A stretch of DNA of 64,000 nt. Origin: Takakia lepidozioides. Lineage: Eukaryota; Streptophyta; Takakiopsida; Takakiales; Takakiaceae. Location of the stretch: positions 13,144,001 to 13,208,000 of the forward strand of contig CM060733.1 in NCBI GenBank assembly GCA_030704615.1, written 5' to 3'. A program made the translations under genes and the position numbers. Shown here piece after piece: positions 23,023 through 33,762 of this stretch; the first letter of the stretch is position 1, and each line of letters opens with the position of its first letter. The notes under the pieces are model-generated. The model was given only the letters and a program-made list of their open reading frames with translations, was not told where the DNA came from and did not search any database.

Positions 23023-26000
23023 TTACCCATGTGTTGTATCCCGCTGCAAAAGAGTATCGACCTCGTTGAAACTCATAGTGGCCTGGTGAATGAAGTTGTC
23101 ACGTTTGGGATCGCAAACCATCCTCCTCAAAAATATGAAATACAAATGTTTGCAGGGTATGAATTTACCTCTCTTGCCCAAACTGGTTGATAGCATATTC
23201 ACAAAATCAGGACATGTGCAATTGGGGAAATTGGAAACCGTGATGTCGTAGGTCCTGTCATGAACAGCAGATGTGGAAGTGATGATTGTGAATACCCGAC
23301 CATATCCTGGATCGGGTACTTCCGTGGTGCTTCCAACACGAGCTTGGAGCATTCTTGCGGACTCCACTTTGCCAAAGTGTTCAGTGGTTGGAGGGAAACG
23401 CCGAACGAGCTTTCCATCTCGTTTGGTTGGCCACAAGTCAGGATTTGCCGGGGGGACCCGGGAGGACGCAGAAGTAGTAGCACATGCATGGAGTTGGGGT
23501 TGTCTCGCAAGGGAAAAACCTGCCTCCTCCAGCATTTCAATCTCCTGAAAGCTGAGATGTGTTCCCACCTTCATGGGCCAAACGGTTGGAGGAGTTGGCT
23601 GCATCACTACGGAAGGACGCACAGTTCCATGCACACATCTGGCACAATCATCTGCGCAGAACCAGAACTTGTGGTTCTTGGCTTCTGGTTGACCGTATGG
23701 ACGCATCAAGCCCGTGAAAGTCGGAGCAGGAGTTCGGGCACCACCTCTGGATATAGATGAAGTGCACTTCTCGAAATTAGTTGCCCTGATCGCTGTACAT
23801 TTCACACGAGACCCGACACTTGTGCATTCTATGTGCCAAACGTGGTCGGGGCATGCGGACTCAAGCACATCAAGGGGGTTGTTTCTCTCCTGCACCATTT
23901 CAGTGGCACGGTTTGATGCTGGAGCTTGCCGTCGTGTTGGAGGTTCCTCCACAATGGAGGTTCCGGACATGGAGCTGTCATGCAGGGGAACACGAGGCTT
24001 CAAGAAGTTATCACGGTCTGCCCTGTGGGAATCTGAATCCGAACCAGGTGGAGTGTTCAATTTCCTCTTACAGGAGCCGAATCTCTCCTCCCCTTCAAGA
24101 TGTGGAACTCTAGAAACAAGTGGCGTTCCCTGGGCATACATGCTCACCGCCCGTGCTATCTTGATTGGATCCCCAGATCTGTTTGCAGCACGCAACATCA
24201 ACTCCCATTTGTCCGGACCCTTGCCACCAACCCCACCTCGTAAGAAATCACGGTATCGGGTTTGTTGTTGCAAGGCACGTATCAAATCATCTGTTGTTGC
24301 CACATACAAATCCCGACCTCGTTTCCCAGACTGCTGCAACCATGCATTGTGCACAGTTTCTGCCAAATTGCAAGATGGCATGTCCGCCATTTCCTCAATG
24401 GATATGTTCTGCAAAGAGGATAACCACACTTCAGAATAGTGCACAGGAAACAACATAAAGAAAGCAATGAGTCAAAAATATGGAAAGCAAATGTATGAAT
24501 AAAGCATGAAATAGAAGCCTCGTACCATTGTCATGGCTGCTCCCCACTGTCTATACCGGAAGTGCCAAAACGCCAGCCAATCTTCCAATGCTCTCATACT
24601 CTCAAGTGATGCAGCTCCAGAAGAGAACCACCAGGCACGAATTGTCTGGAACAAAGTGTCCGCCTCCTTCATTGTTCTAGCATCTTTGTACTCTTTGCAC
24701 AATTTACGGTGCTGAGTCTGCATCTCTGGTTTGATGTCCGACTTTGTATGTTTTTCCAGAGATTGTGTCCAATGGAATAGACATGTACGCTCTCTTCCTG
24801 GCATAGGCACTTTTGGGTCGCCCGATCCGAAGACAATACGAACAGCATTGAAATTTGCTTGAGCACTATCCGCCATGAAACCTGCGAAATTGGAGATGGC
24901 AGCCCATGGCAGCCCATGACACGTAACAGGGAATTCCACATGAGCTTCTGGGATTCCATATCCTCGGATTGCATGTCACAAACTGCAATTGTCATAACTC
25001 GTTGGTACACTGGATCGTAGACATGACAAGCCATTGTCGTCCAATCCTTCACTCGTTTCACATGATCAAACATAAGAAAACAGTTCTGTAAGTCCCAGTC
25101 TTCTGCATCCGCTTCACGAGGCTAACCCCACTGCCCTCCCCAACAGTCGACATTTTGAAAAGAAAAACTTTGATAGCACCTTGACCTGGGAATACATTGT
25201 CCTGGATGTAATCGTACTTGCTCACTCGTTTCAATTCCAAAATATTGTCTATGTAGCCTCTGATCCCAGAGCCCATTCTCAATGCATTGATCTGATGCCG
25301 AATGTTAGGTGAACTTAAAGTGGAGAAATGATCCATGACCAGGTCCAATGCTGCACGTCAAGTTTAGTCCCCACAGAATCTCCTTCACTCAAAATATGGC
25401 TTTCCAAGAAGGACTTGCTTGCGCCAAGAGCAATTGCAGATGTTGTTGCGGATGGGTTTCTCCCGAACTTCTGTTTGATCAACCTCGATACTGTCTCAAC
25501 ACTCTCCCTGTAATCCCCCTTCGAGACAGGATGGTTATGGAATCCAAAATGCACACAAGCTCTCGTCATTGTATTCAAACGGTGGACAACATAGTACATT
25601 CTTGCTCCGCAGAGCGCCAAGCAGGATGGCACAAGTTTGCAGAATTTGCAGACGAAAGTGTTTGCCGGTGGAGGGCAGTCCCAGGCTGAAAATGGATTCC
25701 GCCAGACCCTCCCATTCGCTTTGATTATGAACCCCAGACTGAAGAAAGTGTCTGCAATTCAAATTATCACACCTAAGGTGTCCATTGCAAACTGTCCTCC
25801 TGAAAACAAGCTTGTCATCATTCTGATATTGGATGTTTTTGTTCTGCACCACAGGTGCCCGTCGTGTTTCTTGTCCAATTCCAGCATCATGATTGTTACA
25901 CCACCAACTCTCGGAGGAGGAGGCAGCTCGAATAGGATATCGCCATCAAAATCTCCGGCAAGAATTCACAGGCACCTGCTTCAAAGATTCCCAATCAATT

Positions 26001-26526
26001 CCCCGAACTCACTTTTGAATCCAGCCATTCCTCCCATCGCCCGCAATTTTGGAATGACACTACAAATCTCTTCTTCATCAGCTTCTGCAACCACAGTAGG
26101 AAGGACTGGTTTGGAATTTCACTTATGTCATCATCGGAAGAATCCGAAAGCTCAACGATTGGAGTTGAGGAAGTCTGTTCTTTTTCACACCACCTCCCTC
26201 TTGTCTTCAACGACCGAAGCAGCAGTCCCGGGCGTCACATATGACCCAAGGGACTTTTGCCGAGGCTCTCCAAGTACTCTGTATCGACCAGGACGCACTC
26301 TCCACTGGCTGATATGAGCCGTCTCATCACGGTTTTGGAAAGAATATTTCACCAACTTCCCTTTCAGATCGTAAACCTCTTTCTCCAAAAAGATGGAGCC
26401 ATTCTGCAGCTGAAAACGGGTAGCCAAGACATGTTCCAGAACAATTGCAAATCCATTGTCAAGGACTTCCTGGGAGAACGGCACTGGTTTGTCGTCTGAG
26501 AAGAACTCCGCTTCAGGAGAAGCCAT
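23023..26526 (-). pseudogene. El2 DDE transposase with SWIM zinc finger
   Basis: Presumed mobility protein of El2. ATG at 26526 starts MASPEAEFFSDDKPVPFSQE. A Cys/His region (CNGHLRCDNLNCRHF, about 25800) and HFGFHNHPVSKGDYRESVET (25540) precede the core. Core motifs are KYDYIQDNVFPGQGAIKVF, HVYDPVYQRVMTIAVCDMQS, GFMADSAQANFNAVR (likely second Asp) and CLFHWTQSLEKH. A continuous frame 24456-23023 (477 aa) ends with a SWIM finger: CTCPDF...PCKHLYFIF. Damage includes frame changes near 26200, 25680 and 25350. A 10-bp tandem duplication (ATGGCAGCCC twice, 24896-24915) shifts the frame between VMGCHGLP and ISNFAGFMADS. MULE-like is the best class, but the exact superfamily is uncertain. Confidence 0.65.
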
Positions 26527-27374
26527 CTTCCTTCCTCGAGTATGTTGTACCTTGCTATCGCAGATCTAGTGTAAATTCGGTTTACTGTTGTCTCCAGAAC
26601 ACAGTTGAAGAATGAGCAGAGAATATGGCGGAGGAAGCTCAGATAACGACTGTGCATATTCTGTTATTCATTCCAGATATGCAGCCGTCCATTTTAATTA
26701 CTTTTCTTGGGGCCCAGTGGTCAGAGTATCCCTAGGGGCAGTGTCGGCAACTGTTAAACCGTTAATCAGAACCTCATCAATAAACCCAATAACAAAGCGC
26801 GACTTCCTAGAAGCATGCCACAGGATCTGAGAATGGGATTGCAGATTAAGTAAATGTATCTATATACTACTACCAATGATCATGCGCACCTGGAAAGTTC
26901 CAAATGTGAAACGAATGTGGGTTTGGCTAACAAGGATGACCGTGTATGATATTCCAAAATTGTTCATCAAACTCTCGTTCATTTATATTTATTGTTTAGA
27001 CTGCGCATCAATTTTGGGATTCGTGTTTTTTTTAAATATTGAACCCGTTTAATAAAGAACACGCCGTTTTTTTTGGGCGGCACACGTCAGACATCCATAA
27101 CTGAATACGAACAGCTGTACACAATTGCTGGCAGTGCACAAATAAGGAAACGACATTTGTAACGGTCACGCGGGAGGGAGGAATCCGATGCTTCTAGAGA
27201 CACGCAAGAACGCAGGCAATCCCGCAAGAAATCGGGAGTCACTGCGTTTTTCTACTTTTCGCGCTTAGAGGGAGAGTGGTAGTCAAGCTGGAGAGGGTTC
27301 CTTCTAGAATACGAAAGAGAAGAAAGTCTCTTTATTTTACTTCCCTTAGAGAGAGACGCAGAGCAAGAGAGAAA
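26527..27374. promoter_or_regulatory. Divergent intergenic region of El2
   Basis: About 850 bp separate the ATGs of the minus-strand transposase and the plus-strand ParB-methyltransferase gene, so it should hold both promoters. TATA-like CTATATACTAC lies at about 26860. T-runs (27027-27034, 27067-27074) and an A/T-rich centre are seen. No operator-like repeat is evident, and which TATA serves which gene cannot be told. Confidence 0.4.
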
Positions 27375-30300
27375 ATGACGAGGCGTCGTTTGTTGGAGAA
27401 CACAGGGCCAAGGCAGCAGGTGAACGCGGAGACTGATTCACAAGAGCAGACGGAGACTGAGGCAGCGGCTGCGACACAGTCGGCGATAAGAGTGCGCCAG
27501 CCTGTGGAGGCAGAGATGATTCGCAGGGACACTGAAGAAGGTGGAAGCACGCGGAACGCCGAACCTGGAGAAGGTCAAGAAACCCTGCGCAGACAGAAAC
27601 TCCAGCAGATGTGAGAGGGAGAGGAGGAAAGCTGCAGAAGGGGATCAAGTTTCAAAACCTAAGAAGGTGCCAGTAAGTTTTATCATATAGTCTGTCTGAT
27701 TGCCTTTCAAGGAGTCCTTCCTCTTCCATTCTTTAGCAGGAACTACTGAATGCGCGAGCGTCGTTAACGCCATTCGATTCTCCTCATGAGATTTATGTAC
27801 CTATGTGTTTGAAGAGAGAGTCTGCACTTACTATTCTCCCTAAACTACACTGAATGTCGTTGCCGCCAATCAGTTGCACATGTATGTCATTACACAACAC
27901 CGATCCGGCAGGTCGTTATCTTTTGTGATTGTCGTTAACGCCGTTCGCTATCGCTCTCGCTTTTGTTTTGAATACGGCAGTCTCGGCTTTGCATGTGTAG
28001 ATTGTGCTGAATTCTTTCACACCATTCATGGTGAGTTTCCTTGATACAGAGTGATGGTCGTTACCGCCATTCACTATTTGCAAATCACTCAGTCAGAACT
28101 GAATGGCATCGTGCAGAAAACTGTGAGGTCGAAGCCTACAGGATCAGAGGGGAAAGGATCTGGAGATGGGGACGAGTCCGCAAAAAGCTCAGAGAATACA
28201 GATGAAGCAGATGAATCCGAAGTGCACTACCTTGACAAGGTGAAAGAACTCATGTCATTCCAGAAGGTAAACTCTCAGGAGGTTATAAGGGACATGCTCG
28301 TATCTGGAGGGCGTCTGGACATACCTCTGTGCCGGATGATATCAATGCCTGTTGTGCGTCCACCTCTTTCCCATGACATAACAAAATTGGAGAGTGATTT
28401 TGTGCATGGATATAGACTTGGTGCACAAGTTTTTTATGTGTCACTGACGGATATAAATGGGAAAAGCACATTAGTGTCTCCAGAGATCAGTGATAACTGG
28501 GATGAGTGCTGGAAAGATGCCAATGAGGAGTTCGAGCTGGGCCTCATGATGGGAAAGAACACCCAGCAATTTGCAACCACATGTTCTACGTCTGGGACGG
28601 CAACCACCGATTGCTGGCATGGATGGGATACATTCAGAAACACCATTCGAAAGACAAAGACAAGCATGTTGCTGTGGAGGCAATGGTTTTGGATCCAGGA
28701 AACGACATCGCTAGGCTTCTTACAGCTATGCACGACGTGAACAAGTAAGTCATCCAGGAGATTTCATTCCCTCTGTAGTGTCTTGTTAATCCTCAAAAAA
28801 CAGTGTTAAGGAATGCAATGTTTCCAATGTTTTTGCAGATCGACAGAGAAATCGCATGTGACAACAAGCTTGGTTCACACACTATTCCGAATTCAGAGGA
28901 TTGGTCTGATGAAGCTGGATGATTTTCGGACAGTACTACCACCCAATATCATCAAGAAGTGCGAAACAGGAAGAGCTGCAGGCACTTGGTATTCTTTGAC
29001 ACGAGAGGCGTTTCTGGAGTACATGTATGCGGTAAGCCCGAGTCTGTAATCTGTTTACTTTTCGAATACATGTTTGTAGTCCCTTCGGAGCTAATCACTA
29101 CTTGAATGAATGCAGCAAGAACTGGCAGAGGCAGCTGAGAAGGGAAAATCCGAATATTACCGCACTACACCAGAAGGAACTAAGGACATCAAAGGGTGTG
29201 GAAGCTGCAATAAAGAAGGAGTTTGAAATGCGAAGAACCAAATTGATGTCAGCCTTCGGAAAGCAGCTTAGAATAGTAGATCCTGGACTTGGTCCTGAGT
29301 TCCTTCAGCAGATCAAAACACACTATGACAAGCATGTGCATCCGGAGATGCAGCAGGAGAAATTGCACCGGCTGGCCATATCGATGGTCGACCCACAAAC
29401 AAAAATAAGGTGGCTGGAGATATGGAACTCAGATCAAACAGTAAAGGACTTGAATCAGTTCCCAAAGAGCACCATACAGCCTGGCACAAAGGTGGAAGGA
29501 ATCAGTGATTTGGTGTTTGATAACTGGCTCCACAAGGCTACATTTTGGAGTCAGGTGTGTATTCGAACATGCTGTTTCTTCTCTTCAAGTATGTGATGTG
29601 TATCTTTTTTGCAATTCTGACAAATATACTATTTGCAGCTCGAAAAGCGCGCCGTCATTGTGCTGGATCAGACTTTGAAGGACCTGAACATTGCGATTGT
29701 TTCCCCTCCCCAAATGTCATTGGAGGCATACATAAGGAAGTGGAGAGGTCTCACTGGAGATACTGTTTTTTCCGGGAGTTCTCCAAAGATGGTAACATTT
29801 TACGGTCCAACGACTTTGACAGTCAGGTTGGAGGAGAGTGGGCCATGATGCGAGTTGTGTACAGGTGCAATGTCATACTTGAAACTCTACTGTTTTTTGG
29901 GAAAAAATGTGGCTTCATATGGATTGCAATCTTAGATCCAGATTGAATGTCGTTGACGACATTCACTTCTTTGTCTGAGTCATTCTTAAGCGAGTATATG
30001 AATTCACCTGGTTAGGATCTAAGGGTGCAATTATATTGTCCCTGATTAGAATTGATAATGTCCTTGAATGGCGTTGACGACATTCACATACGGAGTTGTT
30101 GAGAGGTCCTCAGAGTTATTTAATTTTTGTAATGTCCATAGAGGTTACAGTGAGGGTTCCTCACTTCATTTTGCTGAATGTCAATGCAGACATTCAGTTG
30201 TTCTGCATTGTTTTTGCCTCTTGCGATGAATGGGAGGCTTGATAAGCTCTGTTTTAAGAAATCCAAAGTGAATGTCGTTGACGACATTCACAGCTGTGTC

Positions 30301-33007
30301 TGTATTATTCAACAGCGACAAATTCAATTACATGGATTGGGGAGCTAAGTAATTGGTTTCTTTTTTGTATTTTTGTGAATGGCGTTGACGCCATTCACAT
30401 ACAGTGATGTTGTGAGGTCCTCAGTGATAGGTTCGTTATGAATGTGCATTGAGTTTGCCTGGAGGGTTCCTTACTCAATTTTTTGATTTCCATCCTGTGA
30501 TTTTGCTTCATTTAAGTAATAATTTGGCTTCATTCTTGAATGTCGTTGACGACATTCACTTCTATGTCTGTGTCATTTCTAACGATTATTTGCATTCACC
30601 TGGATTAGGATGTATTTACAGTGTCATTGAATGGAATGTTCTGAATGGCGTTGACGACATTCATATCTGGGCAGCAGTAGTGTGGTCCTGAAAGGTCCTT
30701 GGAGCAGTTGTCAGAGCCATTTCAATCTATGTTTTATTCTTTCTGTTCTACTTGCATCTTACTCACTGAGCGCTTTTGTGGGTTGGGATTTATCTCCTTT
30801 TTTCAGGTACACGAAATATGTGCTTATGGAAGGAAATCACCTGAGCGGAATTCCCGACTATCTTGACATGTGGTCGGACCCTGCAAACGATCCAACCATG
30901 TATACTGCAGGGATATTGAAGGACTGGAGTCCTTCTCACTTCAGAGACTGTGGGTGGTACCTTGACTGCCCACCTGAGCACACGACCTTTCAAGAACAGC
31001 ATATGAAATACTTGAACAATAACGCTGAGATGCTGGCGCCTTTGACTGACGAAGAGTATCAACGAAACATAGCAACCTTGGCTGCCAAGGAGCCTGATGC
31101 TCAGGGAACGCCGCAGAAGGGAAAGAAGGCGGGCCGCAAACCAAAAGACAAGGCTGTTGATGTCATAGCCATCTCACCAGCAAAGCCAAAGGACAAAGAC
31201 AAGTCCAAAGAGAAGGAAAAAAAGGACAAGGGAAGGAGAATGAAAAGGAGATGGAGAGTGGGCAGGACTTTACTGCTGGAAGATATACCCGCACTCTTCA
31301 GTGCGTGTTCGATGCCAAGCCACACCCTTCCCGTTCTGATTCAGCAGGAGAGATGAAAATTGTTAATGAGGGTTGGCTTTCGATGATGCAGAGTCGAAAG
31401 AGAGGATACACTGGGGTGCCATCCCCTACCTGGGACAATATAATCTCATTCCTCAATCTGGTGAGAATTCCAGTTTCTTTCCTTTTTCTCTGAAAGTTTC
31501 GTTGGCAGTATTTCAGTCTCGTTCTTTGAAAACATTCTTGCCATCGTTCTTATAAAAAACATGTCTGTTGCAGGTGAGCACAGGTCCCACCTTCGTGTGC
31601 GGTGTGCAGAAAACTTATGCGGCCGACATTGTCATTCTCGACATCCCGGATGGCCAGGCTGTGCCAGAAGTTCTTCCAAAGGGCAAGACGCCAGGCTGGA
31701 ACAAATTCGAGGACAACTACTGGAGTTGGGTGTTCGGGTTCTGTAACAATTTCCTCTCTGATGCAGGGACACTTCTGCTTTTTCAGTCATGTGACAATGA
31801 TAGTCGTCGGGCATTGGCATCATACCTCAAGTCTTCAGGGTTTGAAGTTTTGCGCACATGGAATTGTGTGAACAGCCTCTACCTTGTGAAAGGGGGTTTC
31901 CCTGGTCAGCTGGTATGCCGTCTCCCTTCTGCTTGTGCTTTGATCATGAGTTTCAATTTTCTCTGCAGCTCCACTCTAGTAGAATGTTTTATGATCGACA
32001 CGATCATCATCGATCACGATTCATGATTTTTTGGTGTCAGAGTTCTGAATAGCCGATGTACACACTTCCACTATAGATTGTGTTTACCACACTAACCTGC
32101 TATCTTTGCAGACGAGGATGTTCGAGGCGATCTGCCTGCGGAGGATTCGCACATCAAAGACACCATCCTCCATCCGCAGCTTTGAGATTTCTGACCAGGG
32201 TTGTTTCGTCAACCCCCCCTATGAGCCCCATGTCGATGACATTTTGTACAACTTCATGCAGTCCAGTCAGACTCTGAAGAGACCAGATGGCACTCCCTGG
32301 AGAGGTGCAAAGGAAAAGTCACCAGCATTCATGCAAATACTGCTGGAGTCATGCAGCCACCGCTCTGCACGGGTGGTCGATCTTTCTGTGTCCACAGGTT
32401 CGTTTTTTCCCTTCCGAATTGGTTTCCTTTCAACAGTTTCATCTGCTTAAATCCCCCCTCCAAACTGTTCATGTTCTCCTGTCTGGTGCAGGAGCAACTT
32501 ACCACGCATGCAAGGCAGGCGGAAGAAGCCTTTTTGGCATGGAGGGTGATTCTGACCTCTACAACACCGTGCTCCTCCCCCTTTTGTCTGGCTCCACTTC
32601 AGGCACACAGACTGATCGGATTCAAATTCGAAATGATGACGATCCCCGAAGATAAGCAGGTCGACAACGACTTTTCATGTGAGTAAGTGCTAAACCCTCT
32701 TTGGGAGTCATACTCAATTTCTCGATAACATCAAAGTTACAGTAATAACTTTTTCAGGCTGTCTTTCAGGAAAGGCAGCGGTGGATCTTCAGGAGATACA
32801 GTCATTTCTGGCGAGTCTGTTTTCGACAGCCCCCTTTCCAATTTTCTGCTTCCTGTTTATGCCGAAGAAGCAATGGCACTTCACGCGGCCGAGTCCCTAT
32901 CCCCTGACTTTTTAGTGGCCAGCCGTAGGTGTATCGTAGCAGCGTGGATCGGGTGTTCTAAAATACTTAGACTTAGATGCAGAGGAAGAGGGGATACATT
33001 GTACTGA
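27375..33007 (+). CDS. ParB-like / beta-class DNA methyltransferase fusion gene (multi-exon)
   Basis: ATG at 27375 (AAAATGAC context) starts a basic N-terminus; an in-frame non-ATG extension lies upstream. Exon from about 28095: VRPPLSHDITKLESDF, then FYVWDGNHRLLAWMGYIQ, a ParB-like DGNHR box (28596-28610). Junctions: AA|GTAAGT to TTTTGCAG|ATCGAC (28838), ATGCG|GTAAGC to AATGCAG|CAAG (29118), GTCAG|GTGTGT to TTTGCAG|CTCG (29640). A Lys-rich linker lies near 31190-31260. Methyltransferase part: exon 31575-31911 with DIVILDIPDG (31640-31654) in the place of DPPY; then WRGAKEKSPAFMQILLE and VVDLSVST|GATYHACKAGGRSLFG, like AdoMet motif I. The order IV then I is that of beta-class amino-methyltransferases. 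Frame changes occur near 28550, 29198, 31215 and 32600, so it is broken or carries assembly indels. A nuclear DNA-modifying role is inferred. Confidence 0.6.
27755..28075 (+). repeat. GTCGTTAACGCC-type motifs in intron 1
   Basis: Four diverged copies of one short motif lie in the presumed first intron: GTCGTTAACGCCATTC (27760), GAATGTCGTTGCCGCCAAT (27852), GTCGTTAACGCCGTTC (27931) and TGGTCGTTACCGCCATTCA (28056). They are decayed relatives of the stem-loops in the intron at 29.9-30.7 kb. Confidence 0.6.
29944..30663. repeat. Seven-copy stem-loop array in an intron of the methyltransferase gene
   Basis: Copies start at 29944, 30065, 30175, 30269, 30375, 30537 and 30642. The type A stem is TGAATGTCG, loop TTGA, CGACATTCA, perfect at 29944, 30269 and 30537. 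Type B has GGCG on the left (30065, 30375, 30642); 30375 is perfect with GCC on the right. Type A is followed by CTTCTTTGTCTG-like sequence and type B by CATACGGAG...GAGGTCCTC, so A and B alternate as a higher-order dimer of about 270-325 bp. The copy at 30175 is diverged. The intron is bounded by a likely donor near 29825-29853 and TTTTTTCAG at about 30806. Confidence 0.85.
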
Positions 33008-33029
33008 CTCTGAGTCAGACTGAACTGTA

Positions 33030-33180
33030 TTCTTTTAATATTCATTTTCATATTATCTGGAAAACGTTGAATCCCCTTCCTCCACCGTAGTTGTTCCTTT
33101 AGAACAAATAATAATCACAGAATCAACTTTCGTTTAAATTGCTATATGTATGAATCCATCTCACAAACCTTCCTGACTCT
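33030..33180. other. 3' flank of the ParB-methyltransferase gene
   Basis: A/T-rich sequence with AATATT and AATAATAAT words that could serve as poly(A) signals (33036, 33108). An alternative C-terminal frame ending GIHCTDSESD stops near 33029. Confidence 0.35.
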
Positions 33181-33515
33181 TCTCATATCCATTGTGCATT
33201 CATCTACACTGTATTCATGCGTGCTCCATTCATGAAAGCTTCCTTTGTACAACATCCATTGTACATTCATCCTCTGTACTCTTTAATCCACCCCACAAAC
33301 CTTCCACACTCATTTCATATACTTTGTGCATTCGTCAAAAGATTTGGTCATGCATCTTCCTGTCATGAATTTTTGTCATTGCTCAACATCCATTATACAT
33401 TCATCCATTTTACTCTTATCCATCCGTCATTCATCCATCTACATACATTTTTCACACTCATCCATCTGTTTATCATCCAACTGTACATTCATCCATCCTT
33501 TATTCAATGCCTTTT
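33181..33515 (+). repeat. CATTCATCC-rich subterminal stretch of El2
   Basis: CATTCATC, CATCCATT and ATCCATC words recur more than a dozen times, with ACATCCATTGTACATTCATC repeated near 33188-33270 and again at 33388-33500. El1 carries the same kind of tract just inside both ends (810-895 and 2520-2640), which supports common ancestry. ORFs rich in His, Ile and Ser here are artefacts of the repeat. Confidence 0.65.
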
Positions 33516-33534
33516 ATTATGTCGTCCAGCTTGT

Positions 33535-33753
33535 TTCCGCGGTAAAGGGTGCCAATCCGCGGGAATACACTCCACTTCTTTCTGGGCGCGTGGTGACTCG
33601 GCCTTCACGTGTGATGACGTGGACTGAGCCCCGTGACGTGGCATTTGCGCAAGGTGACGTGGCGTGAGCGCAGTTGCGCTCACGCGCTCACGTGACCAGG
33701 CTCACGCTCACGCGCTCACGTGACCAGGGCTCACGCCAAGGGCATCCCTGTTG
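33535..33753 (-). repeat. El2 right terminal and subterminal region
   Basis: It contains TTCCGCGGTAAAGG, ATCCGCGGG, several GACGTGG words, then a direct duplication of GCTCACGCGCTCACGTGACC (about 33677-33730), and the terminus GGCTCACGCCAAGGGCATCCC. This is the inverted counterpart of the left end at 22436-22620. Confidence 0.65.
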
Positions 33754-33762
33754 CGTCAACAA
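33754..33762. repeat. Target-site duplication, right of El2
   Basis: CGTCAACAA, identical to 22425-22433. Confidence 0.7.

Larger units (their letters stand above)
22434..33753. mobile_element. El2: 11.3 kb TIR transposon with transposase and ParB-methyltransferase genes
   Basis: Left terminus CGACGCAATGGCGTGAGCG... and reverse-complemented right terminus CAACAGGGATGCCCTTGGCGTGAGCC... share the TGGCGTGAGC core followed by CACGTGAGCGCG(C/T)GAGCG. Just inside lies TATAACCGTGGA (left) or its relative TACCGCGGA (right, reverse complement), as in El1. Flanking 9-bp direct repeats and a host frame that resumes across the element support a single insertion. Two genes diverge from about 26.5-27.4 kb: a minus-strand transposase and a plus-strand ParB plus DNA-methyltransferase-like gene. 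The terminal type matches El1, so El2 or a relative may be its autonomous partner. Confidence 0.65.

Noticed and set aside
23714-24439. Plus-strand ORF of 241 codons
   Set aside because: It is antisense to the uninterrupted 477-codon transposase frame that ends in a SWIM finger.
29944-30663. CRISPR-like array of spaced palindromic repeats
   Set aside because: Repeats alternate in two types, their 'spacers' are themselves repeated and unequal in length, and they lie in an intron of a eukaryotic gene. There are no cas genes.
33217-33667. His/Ile/Ser-rich ORFs
   Set aside because: They result from the CATTCATCC repeat near the El2 right end.
22425-33762. Bacterial or phage contamination as the source of the ParB-methyltransferase gene
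   Set aside because: Coding parts are split by several canonical GT-AG introns, and the gene sits inside a TIR element nested in a eukaryotic transposon gene.
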